Origin: Larimichthys crocea
Lineage: Eukaryota; Chordata; Actinopteri; Sciaenidae
Length of the DNA stretch: 64,000 nt
Assembly: GCF_000972845.2 (NCBI RefSeq)
Contig: NC_040018.1
Location: 17,016,444 to 17,080,443 of the forward strand
Direction of reading: 5' to 3'
Position numbers and translations under genes: made by a program. The notes below the pieces were generated by a model, which was not told the DNA's origin, searched no databases, and worked only from the letters and a program-made list of their open reading frames with translations. Shown piece by piece: positions 52,639 to 63,784 of the stretch; position 1 is the stretch's first letter, and every line of letters starts with the position of its first letter.

Positions 52639-53834
52639 TTCGCTTCCCCGTTGGAACCCCTCAGCGCAGACACAGTGTAACCCACGGGCACGCGGATGGA
52701 AAGGAACGCGCGGGGCTGCGCGAGGAATGGTGAAGGGTGTCCGCGAGCCAGACATAGAAATAGGAGTGATAGATAGACTGTCAACAACATCATCCAGCTC
52801 AGGACGCTGCTGACCAAATTAGATGGATTTTTTTTTTTTATAATAATAAAAAAAATCAATATTTAGTTTATTTGAATGTGAACTTAATTAAGCAATATTA
52901 CACGAGAGGATGTGTTTTAATGTCATTAGCGTCTCTCAAGTGCAAATAATCATTTAAAGCACACCCTCTCGTGTCATATTGCGATTATATCAAAGAGTTT
53001 CATGTTTTGGGGCTTTCAAAATTAACATTTCTTTGCTCGCCGTTTCTGTTCTGATCTCCGTTTCTATGGAGATACGCGGGGCCTGACTAATACCTGTCAC
53101 AGCAGCAGACTCTCACGTGTAATGGAACACAGGTCACAACTCTAGCAAGTAGCCGGAGCCTTAGTAACGACCTAGCAACGGAGAAACTTTCTAGTCCCGT
53201 CAAAGAGATCGTGGAGTTTCCCAAATTGAATGAATAGCGCACATGTAAACATTAAACTGCTTTTCTAGTTTAGTCTCGTAGTGACTAAGATATCAGCTGA
53301 AAAATATTTTTTTCATGATTGACAGATTGGCCGTATCAGCGACTCACCGGCACAGCTGATGGAGGATGATCCAAACATTTCCACAGCGTTGTAAAGTCCA
53401 AAAGTCAAAATGTATTGAACAAAGACCGATGTAATCATTTCCAACACAAACATCATGTTTTTATCTAACGGAATATTCCACTTCAGTCCATATTAGTCCA
53501 CCGTTGGTCTTTAAAAATAACATTTTCTCTGCGCTCACCGAACTGTTTGATCAGCGACGTGCTGCACACAAACGAGGTACACACCTGTATTAACGTGGCA
53601 GTCTAACAGCTTCATAACACACAGAATATTCATTAAAGAAAATCTGAAATTGTAAATTCGGATGTATTACTTTATTAAAGTTGACTTCCAGTGGACTTGT
53701 TCGTATTTGTTTACATGTTATAGATTTTTAAGCCGTGACAATGTGGAGTAATATTTTTAGTGATGAATCAGGTGTGCTGATTCTAAACGTCTTGTTGGCC
53801 AATCAGATTGCTCGGTCGGACCTACTTGTTGTAT
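52639..53834. other. DDX21 upstream region
   Basis: Immediate upstream sequence is moderately GC-rich, as expected for a housekeeping promoter read on the minus strand. Further out it is unique sequence with no recognised gene apart from the weak exon candidate at 53,348-53,456. Confidence 0.5.
53348..53456 (-). CDS. Candidate small start exon, unknown protein
   Basis: On the minus strand an ATG ATG opens a clean 109-nt frame, MMFVLEMITSVFVQYILTFG followed by LYNAVEMFGSSSISCA, ending at a strong gtgagt donor. The N-terminus is hydrophobic enough to be a signal anchor. A pyrimidine-rich acceptor at about 53,300 ('aaatatttttcag') would add only ten residues before a stop. I do not recognise the protein. 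It may be the first exon of a small membrane protein, or chance. Confidence 0.2.
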
Positions 53835-54100
53835 AATACAGCCCCGGTCATAGACATATATGATATATACATATACGCCGCATTGAGCGCTGAATCGTAC
53901 GTAAACGGCGCCGCCATATTGGTTCGGGCAGATCTGCCCGTAAACTAATACAAGGAAATGGACTGAACTTCATAAAGCGCCTTTCTACAAAGTTCTTCAA
54001 GTTAATGTCTCTTATACACCCATTCACACACACACACTAATATATCTGGGAAACAAACAGGCACCAAAAAACAACGTATGTAGCTTTTAAAGTGATGATT
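53835..54100. repeat. Dispersed repeat fragment with a BglII-centred palindrome
   Basis: This CpG-rich stretch includes 'ccgccatattggttcgggca' and the perfect 16-bp palindrome CGGGCAGATCTGCCCG (about 53,926-53,941). It is followed by 'ttcataaagcgcctttctac' and a CA tract, wording typical of old fish repeats. Family and ends unresolved. Confidence 0.45.
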
Positions 54101-54302
54101 ATAAATGTTTACTCCTTATGTAAGCACCAAACCAACGTATGTATTTTTCTAATGCTGAGTGTTTACAGCTACTAATGTGTGTAACACTGTTACTGTGATG
54201 ATAAATCTTGAAATATTTATATTTAACATTTAATATGTGTCTATAATAACCAGATCCTGAAATGTAGATGTGACATGAGGCTTTCTGAATAAAGAGCACT
54301 AA

Positions 54303-55350
<1,048 letters not shown>

Positions 55351-55384
55351 GGGCACAGCAAATAAAAGCCACACGTATCAGAAT

Positions 55385-55610
55385 TAACAGCGTGGTGGCG
55401 ACACCCGCTGTCCCCCCTCAGCGGAAAGCCACGGCTTTCCCCGGGGTGGGAGACGCGTGGGCCCCGCCGCTGTGCTGTCCTCCCGGGCAGAAATGCTCAG
55501 CAGCACCCGGGGGCCATGTCACTATTCCGCGCCAGAGGGCGCCACCGCACCGCGGCTGGGGCTGTGGTTCGCCGCTGTTCCCCCGCGATTCGCCGGTTTA
55601 ATATACTCCC
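55385..55610. other. GC-rich island of unknown origin
   Basis: An abrupt, CpG-dense stretch ('cggctttccccggggtggga', 'gaccccgccgc'-like sequence) in an AT-rich neighbourhood. Three short overlapping frames exist, but none has family resemblance or splice sites. It may be part of an unrecognised repeat. Confidence 0.4.
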
Positions 55611-55858
55611 ATATTGTATACAATATGCCCCCCCTGGCACTTACACATTAGACCACAGAACCCAATTTCATGAGATTTTAGCCCAGGGTTTTCTATTCTG
55701 ATTTGATTCATTCAGATTTGTGCTTGACCAAAATGGTAGGCATACATTCTGACATTGTGTTACTTCATGGTAAAACAGCAAAAAGTAGAGTAGTCACACA
55801 CAGATCCCCAAAAACATTTAGTTGGGTGCTGGATCTAAAAAAAAGACTCAACGTAAAA

Positions 55859-55992
55859 GAAAGCAAGAAGATCCGCACACCAAACAGCTCCCATTACGGA
55901 TACTTATTCTGTGTAACGTTTTGAAATGTTTCATATAATAAAATCCTTTAAATCCTTAAAGGGAGCTGTTTGGTGTGCGGATGTTCTTGCTT
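55859..55992. repeat. Hairpin repeat with about 30-bp arms
   Basis: The arm 'ccgcacaccaaacagctccc' with flanking 'aagcaagaagat' is followed about 70 bp later by its complement 'gggagctgtttggtgtgcgg' with flanking 'atgttcttgctt'. The pairing covers about 30 bp with one or two mismatches. It is probably a remnant of a dispersed element. Confidence 0.75.
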
Positions 55993-56528
55993 TTTTTGAC
56001 TTAATGGTGAAAACACAGTATTTACTGTATGTTTTTGCTGGGGCCCCCTGGCACCATTTCATGATAACACTTTGAGAATCACTGCTCAGCGGATCCACTG
56101 GCAAAGAAAATCCCCACACTACATAAAGTTACGAGTTAAAGGACAAATTCACCCATTTCACCATGTCTTTTGATAAAATTGGTCCTCACTAATGCTCACT
56201 AAAATATGATGACATTCCTGTCTAATCTGTCAGAGGACTCTGGATAGTTAATTTGAAATTAAATTTACATTTTTATCCAGTATATAACACATTGTTTTTT
56301 TAGTTTTAAATTATTTTTGAAAAGACCAAACCTAAAAAAATGTGCATGTCACTGGCTGTCAGGTTTCTAAGCTGTTCACAGTCCTCTTTTGAGAAAGAGT
56401 AAGTAGTAACAAGTGGTGTCATAATTTAGTCAGCATTAATGAGGACCAATTGTATGAAGATGGGTTGAAAATGAGTGAAGTGGTCCTTTAATGTTGACAG
56501 ACGTTTAATTAATGTTTTATTTTTACAG

Positions 56529-56648
56529 GATGACATAGCACTACAGCTGCTGCCGGTGCTGCTCCCAACTGTGACATACAAAATTGGACAGAAAGTGTAC
56601 CACCCCAGAAAGCTGGAGGTTCACAGGGCCTTCATTGACATCCAGCCA
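56529..56648 (+). CDS. Isolated exon-like open frame, unknown protein
   Basis: A 120-nt open frame (40 codons, phase 0 to 0) lies between a good acceptor ('gttttatttttacag') and a gtgagt donor. It encodes DDIALQLLPVLLPTVTYKIG followed by QKVYHPRKLEVHRAFIDIQP. Composition is protein-like and unlike the flanks. No partner exon is evident on either side within 1-2 kb. It could be an exon of a gene extending beyond this repeat-rich zone, or an orphan fragment of a multicopy fish gene. Confidence 0.35.
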
Positions 56649-57381
56649 GTGAGTTAAGACAGTGCTTTTCAAAAAAATGTCATGTCAAGGACCCCTATAC
56701 TGTATGTGTATTTGCCCACAGACCCCCATCTTACAAGGTTTTGTGGAGACCCCAAGAGAAGACTTACAGTATATAAAATCTCTTTTCAAAATGATTCAAA
56801 ATTTTTCAAGATTTGTCAACTTTTTCTGAAAGTCAGCTCGGCCTTTGCATCACGACACGATCTAAGTGTATAGATCTCTCATTTTCAAATGAACTAAGAG
56901 TAAAATGGGATTAAAGTGGTTAAACTGATTTTGTTGCAAGTAACTACTTTTGCTGGGGACCCCAAGGTGCCCACCTCTAGGATCCTTGGGGATTCCTGGA
57001 CCGCACTTAATTATTAGGTTTCCTTAAGGAACCTAATAATGGTGCTGAAATAGACAGACAGACTGACTGAAAAAGCTCTACTTGTATTTTCAACTCATGT
57101 ATGAACTTGCTATATTGTTTTCATTCATGCCAGTTTCACTGTAATGTCTCCTTGGCCAATGTAAAAGAGATGTCAATCCCACTGTGACATATGAGTAAAC
57201 AAAGATTAAATATGAATGAAAAAGTGAAAATACTGATTTGCTACAGGGTTTATTTCTGAGAGTACAGTTACCTTACAGTTATGTTTGATGTAATAGCGAG
57301 TTTATGTGCCAGAGAGTACCAGCAGGTCTGTGTTTGTGCTGGTCTATGGTTTACTATGTTTTTGATACTGTACAGTGAATG

Positions 57382-58654
57382 CAGGGGCAGACTGGGACAA
57401 AAAATCGGTCCTGGCATTTTGGACCAGCCCGGCCCACAACATTTAATAACACACCTTTTCAGTCTTTTCGGTGCAACTGCTAGTCTTTAAAACAACATAC
57501 CTTGGGCCATGCAATGACTTAACAGGAATCAGTGAGAGTGGACACGTTAAATACTTCCAAACGTGTAATTTATTAACACTATAAATATACACTCAATCAC
57601 AGTAATGAATCTGAAGGCAGCATTCATCCTATTGGGTGTGCCTATGTGTTTCAGGGAAGAAGAAAAGAGAAGTGATGAGAAAGGATGGATCAGATCTAGA
57701 TAGAGACTGATACTCAATAAATTGTGAACTTACCCAGTCAGAAAGGATGAATAAAGCTGAATGAACTCTGAACTGGTCAACTCTGTATAACACTAGCAAT
57801 GAACAAAATGATGTCATTTTAAAAAGTGTTTTTTTCTGTCATTGTAGGCTAACTTACATTGTCTTTAGCCACCTAGCTACATAAAACAGCCCAGGCCTAA
57901 ATAGGAGCTTACCCTAGGACTACTAGTTGAACAAAGAAATTGAGAGTGCTAACTCTTCACTTTTCACTCACATTTTTGGTGAGTGGTGGTGGCTTTAAAT
58001 ATGCCTAGGCTAGAATTACTGGAATGTACAGATACCTGCAGAATTATTTGATTGACATTTTATCATATTCATCAAGGGGTTGGGTGGCTTTATCCTACTC
58101 GTTGCATTTCATACATGTTCTGACAGTAGTTCAGCTTACTTAGGTTCAACAACATGCTCCTGTTGAGTGCCACTGCCACCGGCACCACTGTCCTCAGCAC
58201 CAGGAGCTGATGAAGGCCCTGCTGTGGCAAACATGTCAGTGATTTTGGCACACTTCGCAGCATCTGCCTGAAGACCAAGCTTCTTTTTTTTGTCTCAGTT
58301 TTTCTGCGCCACCTTTGCGTTTTCTCTCCATCTCTTACTGATAACGTTTCACCCATCAATAAACTGCACCAAAGCCAAGCCAAAGGATGGAGGTGTTTCA
58401 TGATATGATTGGGCCGGCCCCCTGTCAGTCAGCGTGTAAGGGCCGGTGGTAAAGAAACAAAGTCTTGCGCAACCAAAGCGAACAGGGTGGTTGTTCAACA
58501 GTGTGTTTGGGCTGTGTGATCTACTGGTTATGGGCCGGTCAGAACAATATTAAAATAATAATAAAATAATAATAATATCGGGACTTATCGACCCAAATAG
58601 CACTTTGGCCTACCGGGCAAATGCACGGTATGCCAGATTATCAGTCCGTGCCTG
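57382..58654. mobile_element. hAT-type DNA transposon derivative, 1,273 bp
   Basis: It is flanked by perfect 8-bp direct repeats AGTGAATG (57,374-57,381 and 58,655-58,662). The left end is CAGGGGCAGACTGG. The complement of the right end is CAGGCACGGACTGA, an imperfect terminal repeat. Ends and an 8-bp target site mark hAT. On the minus strand it keeps the start of a transposase-like frame (58,136-58,331) but no catalytic domain, so it is an internally deleted, non-autonomous copy. Confidence 0.88.
58136..58331 (-). pseudogene. hAT transposase N-terminal remnant
   Basis: The frame opens MERKRKGGAEKLRQKK, then needs one frame change to continue with ADAAKCAKITDMFATAGPSS and end EHVVEPK-stop. 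The KRKGGAEKLR...KC.KITDMF pattern is the basic N-terminus seen in fish hAT transposases and their zinc-finger relatives. The frameshift and missing dimerisation and DDE parts show it is dead. Confidence 0.65.
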
Positions 58655-58783
58655 AGTGAATGAGTGCATCCACCTGCTTTTGTGTTTATCTGTCTGTTTG
58701 CGTGTTCATATGTGCACTGTACATGTCTGGCTGACTGTGCATGTGCCTGTATGAGGGGCCGTCAGGGACATTATTCAGAAATA

Positions 58784-59104
58784 CCTCTCACACACTCTAC
58801 TGAGACACTCTCACACACAATACTGAAATATTATACTCTTACACACATTAGTGAAACACTCTCACACACTCTAGTGAAACACTCTCACACACTCTACTGA
58901 GACACTCTCACACACACTACTGAAATATTACACTCTTACACACACTAGTGAAACGCTCTCACACTCTACTGAGACACTCTCACACACACTACTGAAATAT
59001 TACGCTCTTACACACACTAGTGAAACGCTCTCACACACTCTACTGAGACGCTCTCACACACACTACTGAAATATTACGCTCTTACACACACTAGTGAAGC
59101 ACTC
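58784..59104. repeat. Minisatellite, left part
   Basis: Tandem units of about 60-90 bp built from 'ctctcacacactctactgag', 'acactactgaaatatta' and 'cttacacacactagtgaaac'. The same array resumes at 61,561, so it was split by the LINE between. Confidence 0.93.
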
Positions 59105-59126
59105 TTTACTACACTTCACTCACTCA

Positions 59127-61560
59127 AAAAACTTCGGCGGCGGCGCGTACGGACGCAGCGGCCCCTCTCTGTCCCGAAAATGGTGTGTTTCACATGTTTG
59201 TCTTCGTCAGTGTGCCCGTGTGATTTTACGTTTGTGTCGCGTTTGTCCGTCCCAAGGCGCACATACAGCTGTGGGAAACTTTTTTCTGGAAACTAAACCC
59301 GACACACGCTGAGGAGCTACACAACCTCGGCCTTCTCCGGCAGCCCGCTTCGACACCGACCCAGTACTCGCAGCACATCCGAGAGGAAGCGCCGCAGGCG
59401 GTGCGAGAGGAGGCAGAAGCGAGGAAAGCGCGGAGGTATCCGGGCCAGGCTAGCGGCTAACCCACACAAGCCGGCTTTACCATCCATCGTACTAGCCAAT
59501 GTATGCTCCTTGGACAATAAACTGGATTACATACACCTCCTGAGATCGACCCAGCGGACCGTGAGAGAGTGCTGTTGTTTTGTTTCACAGAACAATGGCT
59601 GAACAACAACGTACCGGACTCCGCCATCCAGCTCGACCGGCTAACTTGCTACCGAGCAGACAGAGCCCTCATTGAAGGAGGTAAGACCCGCGGTGGCGGG
59701 GTCTGTGTGTACATCAGGGACGCTTGGTGTTAGGACACTGTGGGTGGTTTGCAAACACTGTTCATCTCTTGTGGAGTTTATGATCATCAAGTGCCGGCCT
59801 TTCTATTTACCGAGGGAGTTTTCTGCCATCCTGCTTGTTGCAGTCTACATCCCTCCCAGCTGTAACAACAACGATAGAGACAAGGCACTGAGTGAACTGT
59901 ACAGCTCCATCAGTGAACAGCAGACTGCCCATCCAGAGGGACTTCTCATCGTGGCTGGAGATTTCAACCATGCAAATCTCAAAACAGTGTTTCCTCATGT
60001 GTACCAACACATTGATTTTGGGACCTGTTTATGCAGGCAGCCACCTACAACCACCAGATCAACATCCAGGAGTATTCAGACACTGTTACTGCCTACACAG
60101 CAAATGCACTGATGATGTCACAGACACCAAGACCATCACGGTACGTCCAACCAGAAACCAGGGTTGACAGGGAAGTCCATCGGTTACTGAAGCCCGGAAC
60201 GCTGCTTTCGCAGAGCAGGTGATGAGGCTGGTCTGAGATCAGCTAGAGCCAACCTGTCCCGTGGCATCAGACTTGCAAAGAGGCAGTACAGCAACAGGAT
60301 AACCCACCACTTCACCGACAGCAGAGACACAAGGAGCCTGTGGCAGGGGTTACAGACCATCACGGACAATAAACCTCGACCACAGACCTGTTACAGTGAC
60401 ATCACTCTGCTCAACGATCTGAACCACTTCTTTGGACGGTTTGAAGCTGACAACACACCCCTGCACGAAGACAACACCCCCCCTCCAGATGACCAGGTGC
60501 TGTCCCTGTCTTCGGCAAGCGTGAGGAGATCCCTCTCTCCAGGATCAACACTTGCAAAGCTGCAGGACCTGACAACATTCCTGGTCGTGTGCTGAAGGAC
60601 TGGTGCAGAGGAGCTCACAGATGTCCTCACAGACATCTTCAACACCTCCCTGAGCCAAGCTGTTGTCCCCACCTGTTTCAAGTACACAACCATCATCCCG
60701 GTTCCAAAGAAGGCTTCTCCTCCTGCTTCAACGACTACCGCCCCGTGGCACTGACCCCCATCATCATGAAGTGCTTCGAGCGGTTAGTCTGCAGCACATC
60801 AAATCCATCCTCCCTCCGTCCCTGGACCCCTATCAGTTTGCATATCGGGCCAACCGGTCCACTGATGATGCAATCACCACCGCCTCCACTCGCTCTCACC
60901 CACCTGGACTCTAAGGACTCATATGGTGAGGATGTTTTTTCTTAGATTCAGTTCAGCCTTCAACACCATCACCCCCAGCAGCTGATACAAAAACTGGACT
61001 CTTTAGGACTAAACATCTCACTCTGCAACTGGTTGGGACTTCCTGACCGGAAGACCACAGGCAGTACGGGTCGGCAGCAACGCATCTAGCACCATCACGC
61101 TGAACACAGGGGCGCCCCAAGGAGGCGTGCTCAGCCCCTTACTGTTCACCCTGCTGACCCAGACTGCTCACCACACACAACACCAACCTCTTCGTCAAGT
61201 TTGCGGACGACACGACTGTGGTGGTGGCTCATCAACAAAAACGATGAGCAAATTACAGGGATGAGGTGAGCCGACTGGCCAGATGGTGCAGAGACAAAAA
61301 ATCTCTCTGAATGTGGAGAAGACGAAGGAGATTGTTGTCGACTTCCGGAGAGCCCCCACCCAGCACCACCCACTAACCATCAATGGTGCTGCATTGGAGA
61401 AGTTTATTTTTTATTTTATATTTTATTTCATGTTTATTTATTCTATTTTATTTTATTTTTATTTAATATATGTTTACATCTTTAGTATTTGGACAGAGAG
61501 AAACGTAATTTCAATCTGTGTATGTCTTGTACATTTGCAGTTTTGACAATAAAAACTTGA
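59127..61560 (+). mobile_element. Decayed non-LTR retrotransposon nested in a minisatellite
   Basis: A 2.4-kb LINE with remnants in order: the conserved [16 protein letters not shown] stretch (about 59,495), the AP-endonuclease core (VAVYIPPSCNNNDRDKALSE and LLIVAGDFNHANL, 59,830-59,985), reverse transcriptase motifs [19 protein letters not shown] (60,728-60,790), DPYQFAYRANRSTDDAI (about 60,825-60,880), GAPQGGVLSPLLFTLL (about 61,110-61,157) and FADD (61,200-61,211), then AATAAA and 'acttgaa' at the 3' end. Several frameshifts and stops separate them, and the element is shorter than a full copy. Motifs fit the L2/CR1/Rex1 group. It interrupts one minisatellite, so it inserted after the array formed. 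Confidence 0.88.
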
Positions 61561-61965
61561 AACTCTTACACACACTAGTGAAACGCTCTCACACACTCTA
61601 CTGAGACACTCTCACACACACTACTGAAATATTACGCTCTTACACACAGTAGTGAAACACTCTCACACACACTAGTGAAACACTCTCACACACTCTACTG
61701 AGACACTCTCACACACACTAGTGAAACACTCTCACACACTCTACGGAGACACTCTCAACACACAGTGAAATGCTCTCACACACTCTACTGAGACACTCTC
61801 ACACACACTACGAAATATTACACTCTTACACACAGTAGTGAAACACTCTCCACACACACTAGTGAAACACTCTCACACACTCTACTGAGACACTCTCCAC
61901 ACACACGAAAAATATTACACTCTACACACAGTAGTGAAACACACTCTCACACACTACTGAGACTC
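61561..61965. repeat. Minisatellite, right part
   Basis: A continuation of the array at 58,784-59,104 with the same 'ctctcacacactctactgag' and 'acacactagtgaaacactct' units, more degenerate towards its right end. Confidence 0.93.
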
Positions 61966-62244
61966 TGCTCACACTATTGCGATTTCAGTATAACAGGAAG
62001 GCGTTTCAGTGTAACAGGAAGGTGGCTCAAAACAGGGAGTTTGGATTCTGCAGACACAAATGGTGCTACATGCTACGCGGTGGAGAACTCTGGAGGGAAC
62101 GCTGTGAAGAGATAAGTGACGGTGGTTATAATGATTTTTATCTATTCATCTCTGTTTTTATTTTGTTTTGTGCAAACTTCACTTCATGAGGGAAAGGGAA
62201 TGAAGAGGATGTGATACTTTTTTTTACAAGCGTATTTCAATGTA

Positions 62245-62583
62245 TTGAATCACTTCAGAGAAATGGGCCAAACAATTTTGAGGAGGAACGTCTCTATAGA
62301 GCCCTTAATGACCACACAAGAACTTATCTGTCCTGCATGCGGCGTGTCCAGATATGATCCATGGAACAGGGACGTATATGAAATCTGGGATAACTGCACA
62401 GGGTGTTTTACAATTTGCTTCATGAACACGAGGCAAGGCAGAGGTCTGCTGATGCAAATTGGTTACCCCAATAACCTTCACTGGTCACCCTGGTCGTCCC
62501 AGATACAACTCACAAGTCAACAGATTTCTCAACTGTGTGTCCATGGCAAGACATGGCAGAGAATTGCTCCTGCTTTGGGATAA
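62245..62583 (+). CDS. Open frame of unknown function, possibly part of the integrase-core gene
   Basis: A 112-codon frame, MNHFREMGQTILRRNVSIEP..., with ICPACGVSRYDPW and NCTGCFTICFM cysteine pairs that could form a zinc-ribbon-like site. It lies directly upstream of, and on the same strand as, the integrase-core remnant and may be its 5' exon or an unrelated fragment. I do not recognise a family. Confidence 0.3.
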   Translation: MNHFREMGQTILRRNVSIEPLMTTQELICPACGVSRYDPWNRDVYEIWDNCTGCFTICFMNTRQGRGLLMQIGYPNNLHWSPWSSQIQLTSQQISQLCVHGKTWQRIAPALG

Positions 62584-62619
62584 GTAAAGAACTCTGTACA
62601 GACACAGACAACTACTGGG

Positions 62620-63770
62620 AGTTGAACCACCAAGATATGCAGTTATGTCAAATCAAGAACTGGATAGTCTCATGACTGTAATATTACAGAATACCCCAAA
62701 TGCTGGAGAAACGTATGTATTGGAACCTAAGACACGTGATATAAGGATCCAGCGTTGGCGGGTCAGAGAAAGCCTGTATCGAGTGGATCCCATGGGGGAT
62801 CACTAGACGTCGTCATGCTATAAGGCGGAGGGGTCTACAATGTTCGGTCCCCCCAATCAATTATGGTAAGCTTACAGTTTAAAGACTTGTTGAAATTATT
62901 AACCTGTTAAGCCCTGAGCACTTCTGAGAAGAAAATGCCTAAAAAAAACATATTAACAGTAAATGAGGAATTACTCTACCACTTTACTAAAGGTTATATG
63001 CATGTTCTTGTTGTGTCCTTAGAGACTTCAGGGAATGTGTTCCAAGTGTCAGAAGTGATCTGTTTATTATGCCTTGGTTGCCACTAGATAGAACACACCA
63101 TTTTGTGATGATTAGAGAGTAAACTTTGATCGAAAATTGATTTAAAAAAACGACGCAAAGGTTTCAATGGTAGTTACTAGCGCTCTTTCATATGCAAATG
63201 AGTCTCGGCCCACCGGTGGGCCAGCTCGGACTTAACAGGTTAAATAGTAAATAAATAAAATGGTAATAATAATGCTGGTCTCCCAACAGGCATTTTCGAT
63301 GGAAACCACAAGCTCGTCAGGTGGCGTCGGGTCATGCAATGCTGTGTTGATGGCTTCAGCCGCACTATTATATACCTGCGGTGCTACATAATAACAGAGC
63401 CCAAGTGTGTTTATCTTTATTTTTAGAGGGTGTTGACAACTTTGGTTTGCCTGCAAGGGCAGATGTGATCATGCGCAGGAAAATATACTTGTGAGCCACG
63501 TTTTATGTTGGAAAGAAGGGGACTGAACAGCGTAATTACAGGTGTTTCAGTCCATAACCAGAGAAACTGAAAGACTGTGGGCTGAACTCAATAGAGTTGT
63601 TTGCAGACATTCAATCAACATTTTTAACTTTATGGAGGAAGAAGGTCTTCTTGATTCATTGAATGAACTTATCATGAATGAACTTGAATACATCATTCAT
63701 TATTGGACACAGACTAAAACATCAATGAGCACGAGCCTTGCCGCATCTGCAAACAACATAACAACATCAC
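62620..63770 (+). pseudogene. Decayed integrase-core (rve) transposon-derived gene
   Basis: Fragments in order: VEPPRYAVMSNQELDSLM and IRIQRWRVRESLYRVDPMG (62,620-62,790), then after a frameshift RRRHAIRRR and an LW ending at a gtaagc donor (62,866). The acceptor at 63,289 restarts with [20 protein letters not shown] and SRTIIYLRC (63,290-63,390), then DNFGLPARADVIMRR, and near the end RETERLWAELNRVVCRHS and FMEEEGLLDSLNELIMNELE (63,550-63,690). This order matches the multicopy fish family with an rve DDE integrase core, where DGNHK...DG.SR and RIERLW are conserved. Frameshifts, a stop and a missing stretch between the second and third acidic positions show it is inactive. Confidence 0.7.
62903..63239. 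mobile_element. piggyBac-like MITE, 337 bp
   Basis: It is flanked on both sides by TTAA (62,899-62,902 and 63,240-63,243). The left end is CCTGTTAAG and the right end CTTAACAGG, exact complements; with the target sites the symmetry extends to 13 bp. TTAA targets plus CCT ends are typical of piggyBac. The interior has no gene but carries the perfect 16-bp palindrome GGCCCACCGGTGGGCC close to the right end. It sits inside the intron of the integrase-core remnant. Confidence 0.85.
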
Positions 63771-63784
63771 AATTCCAGATATAA

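Noticed and set aside
58784..59104. Regularly spaced repeats resembling a CRISPR array
   Set aside because: The units are contiguous CA-rich minisatellite repeats without unique spacers, in a vertebrate genome.
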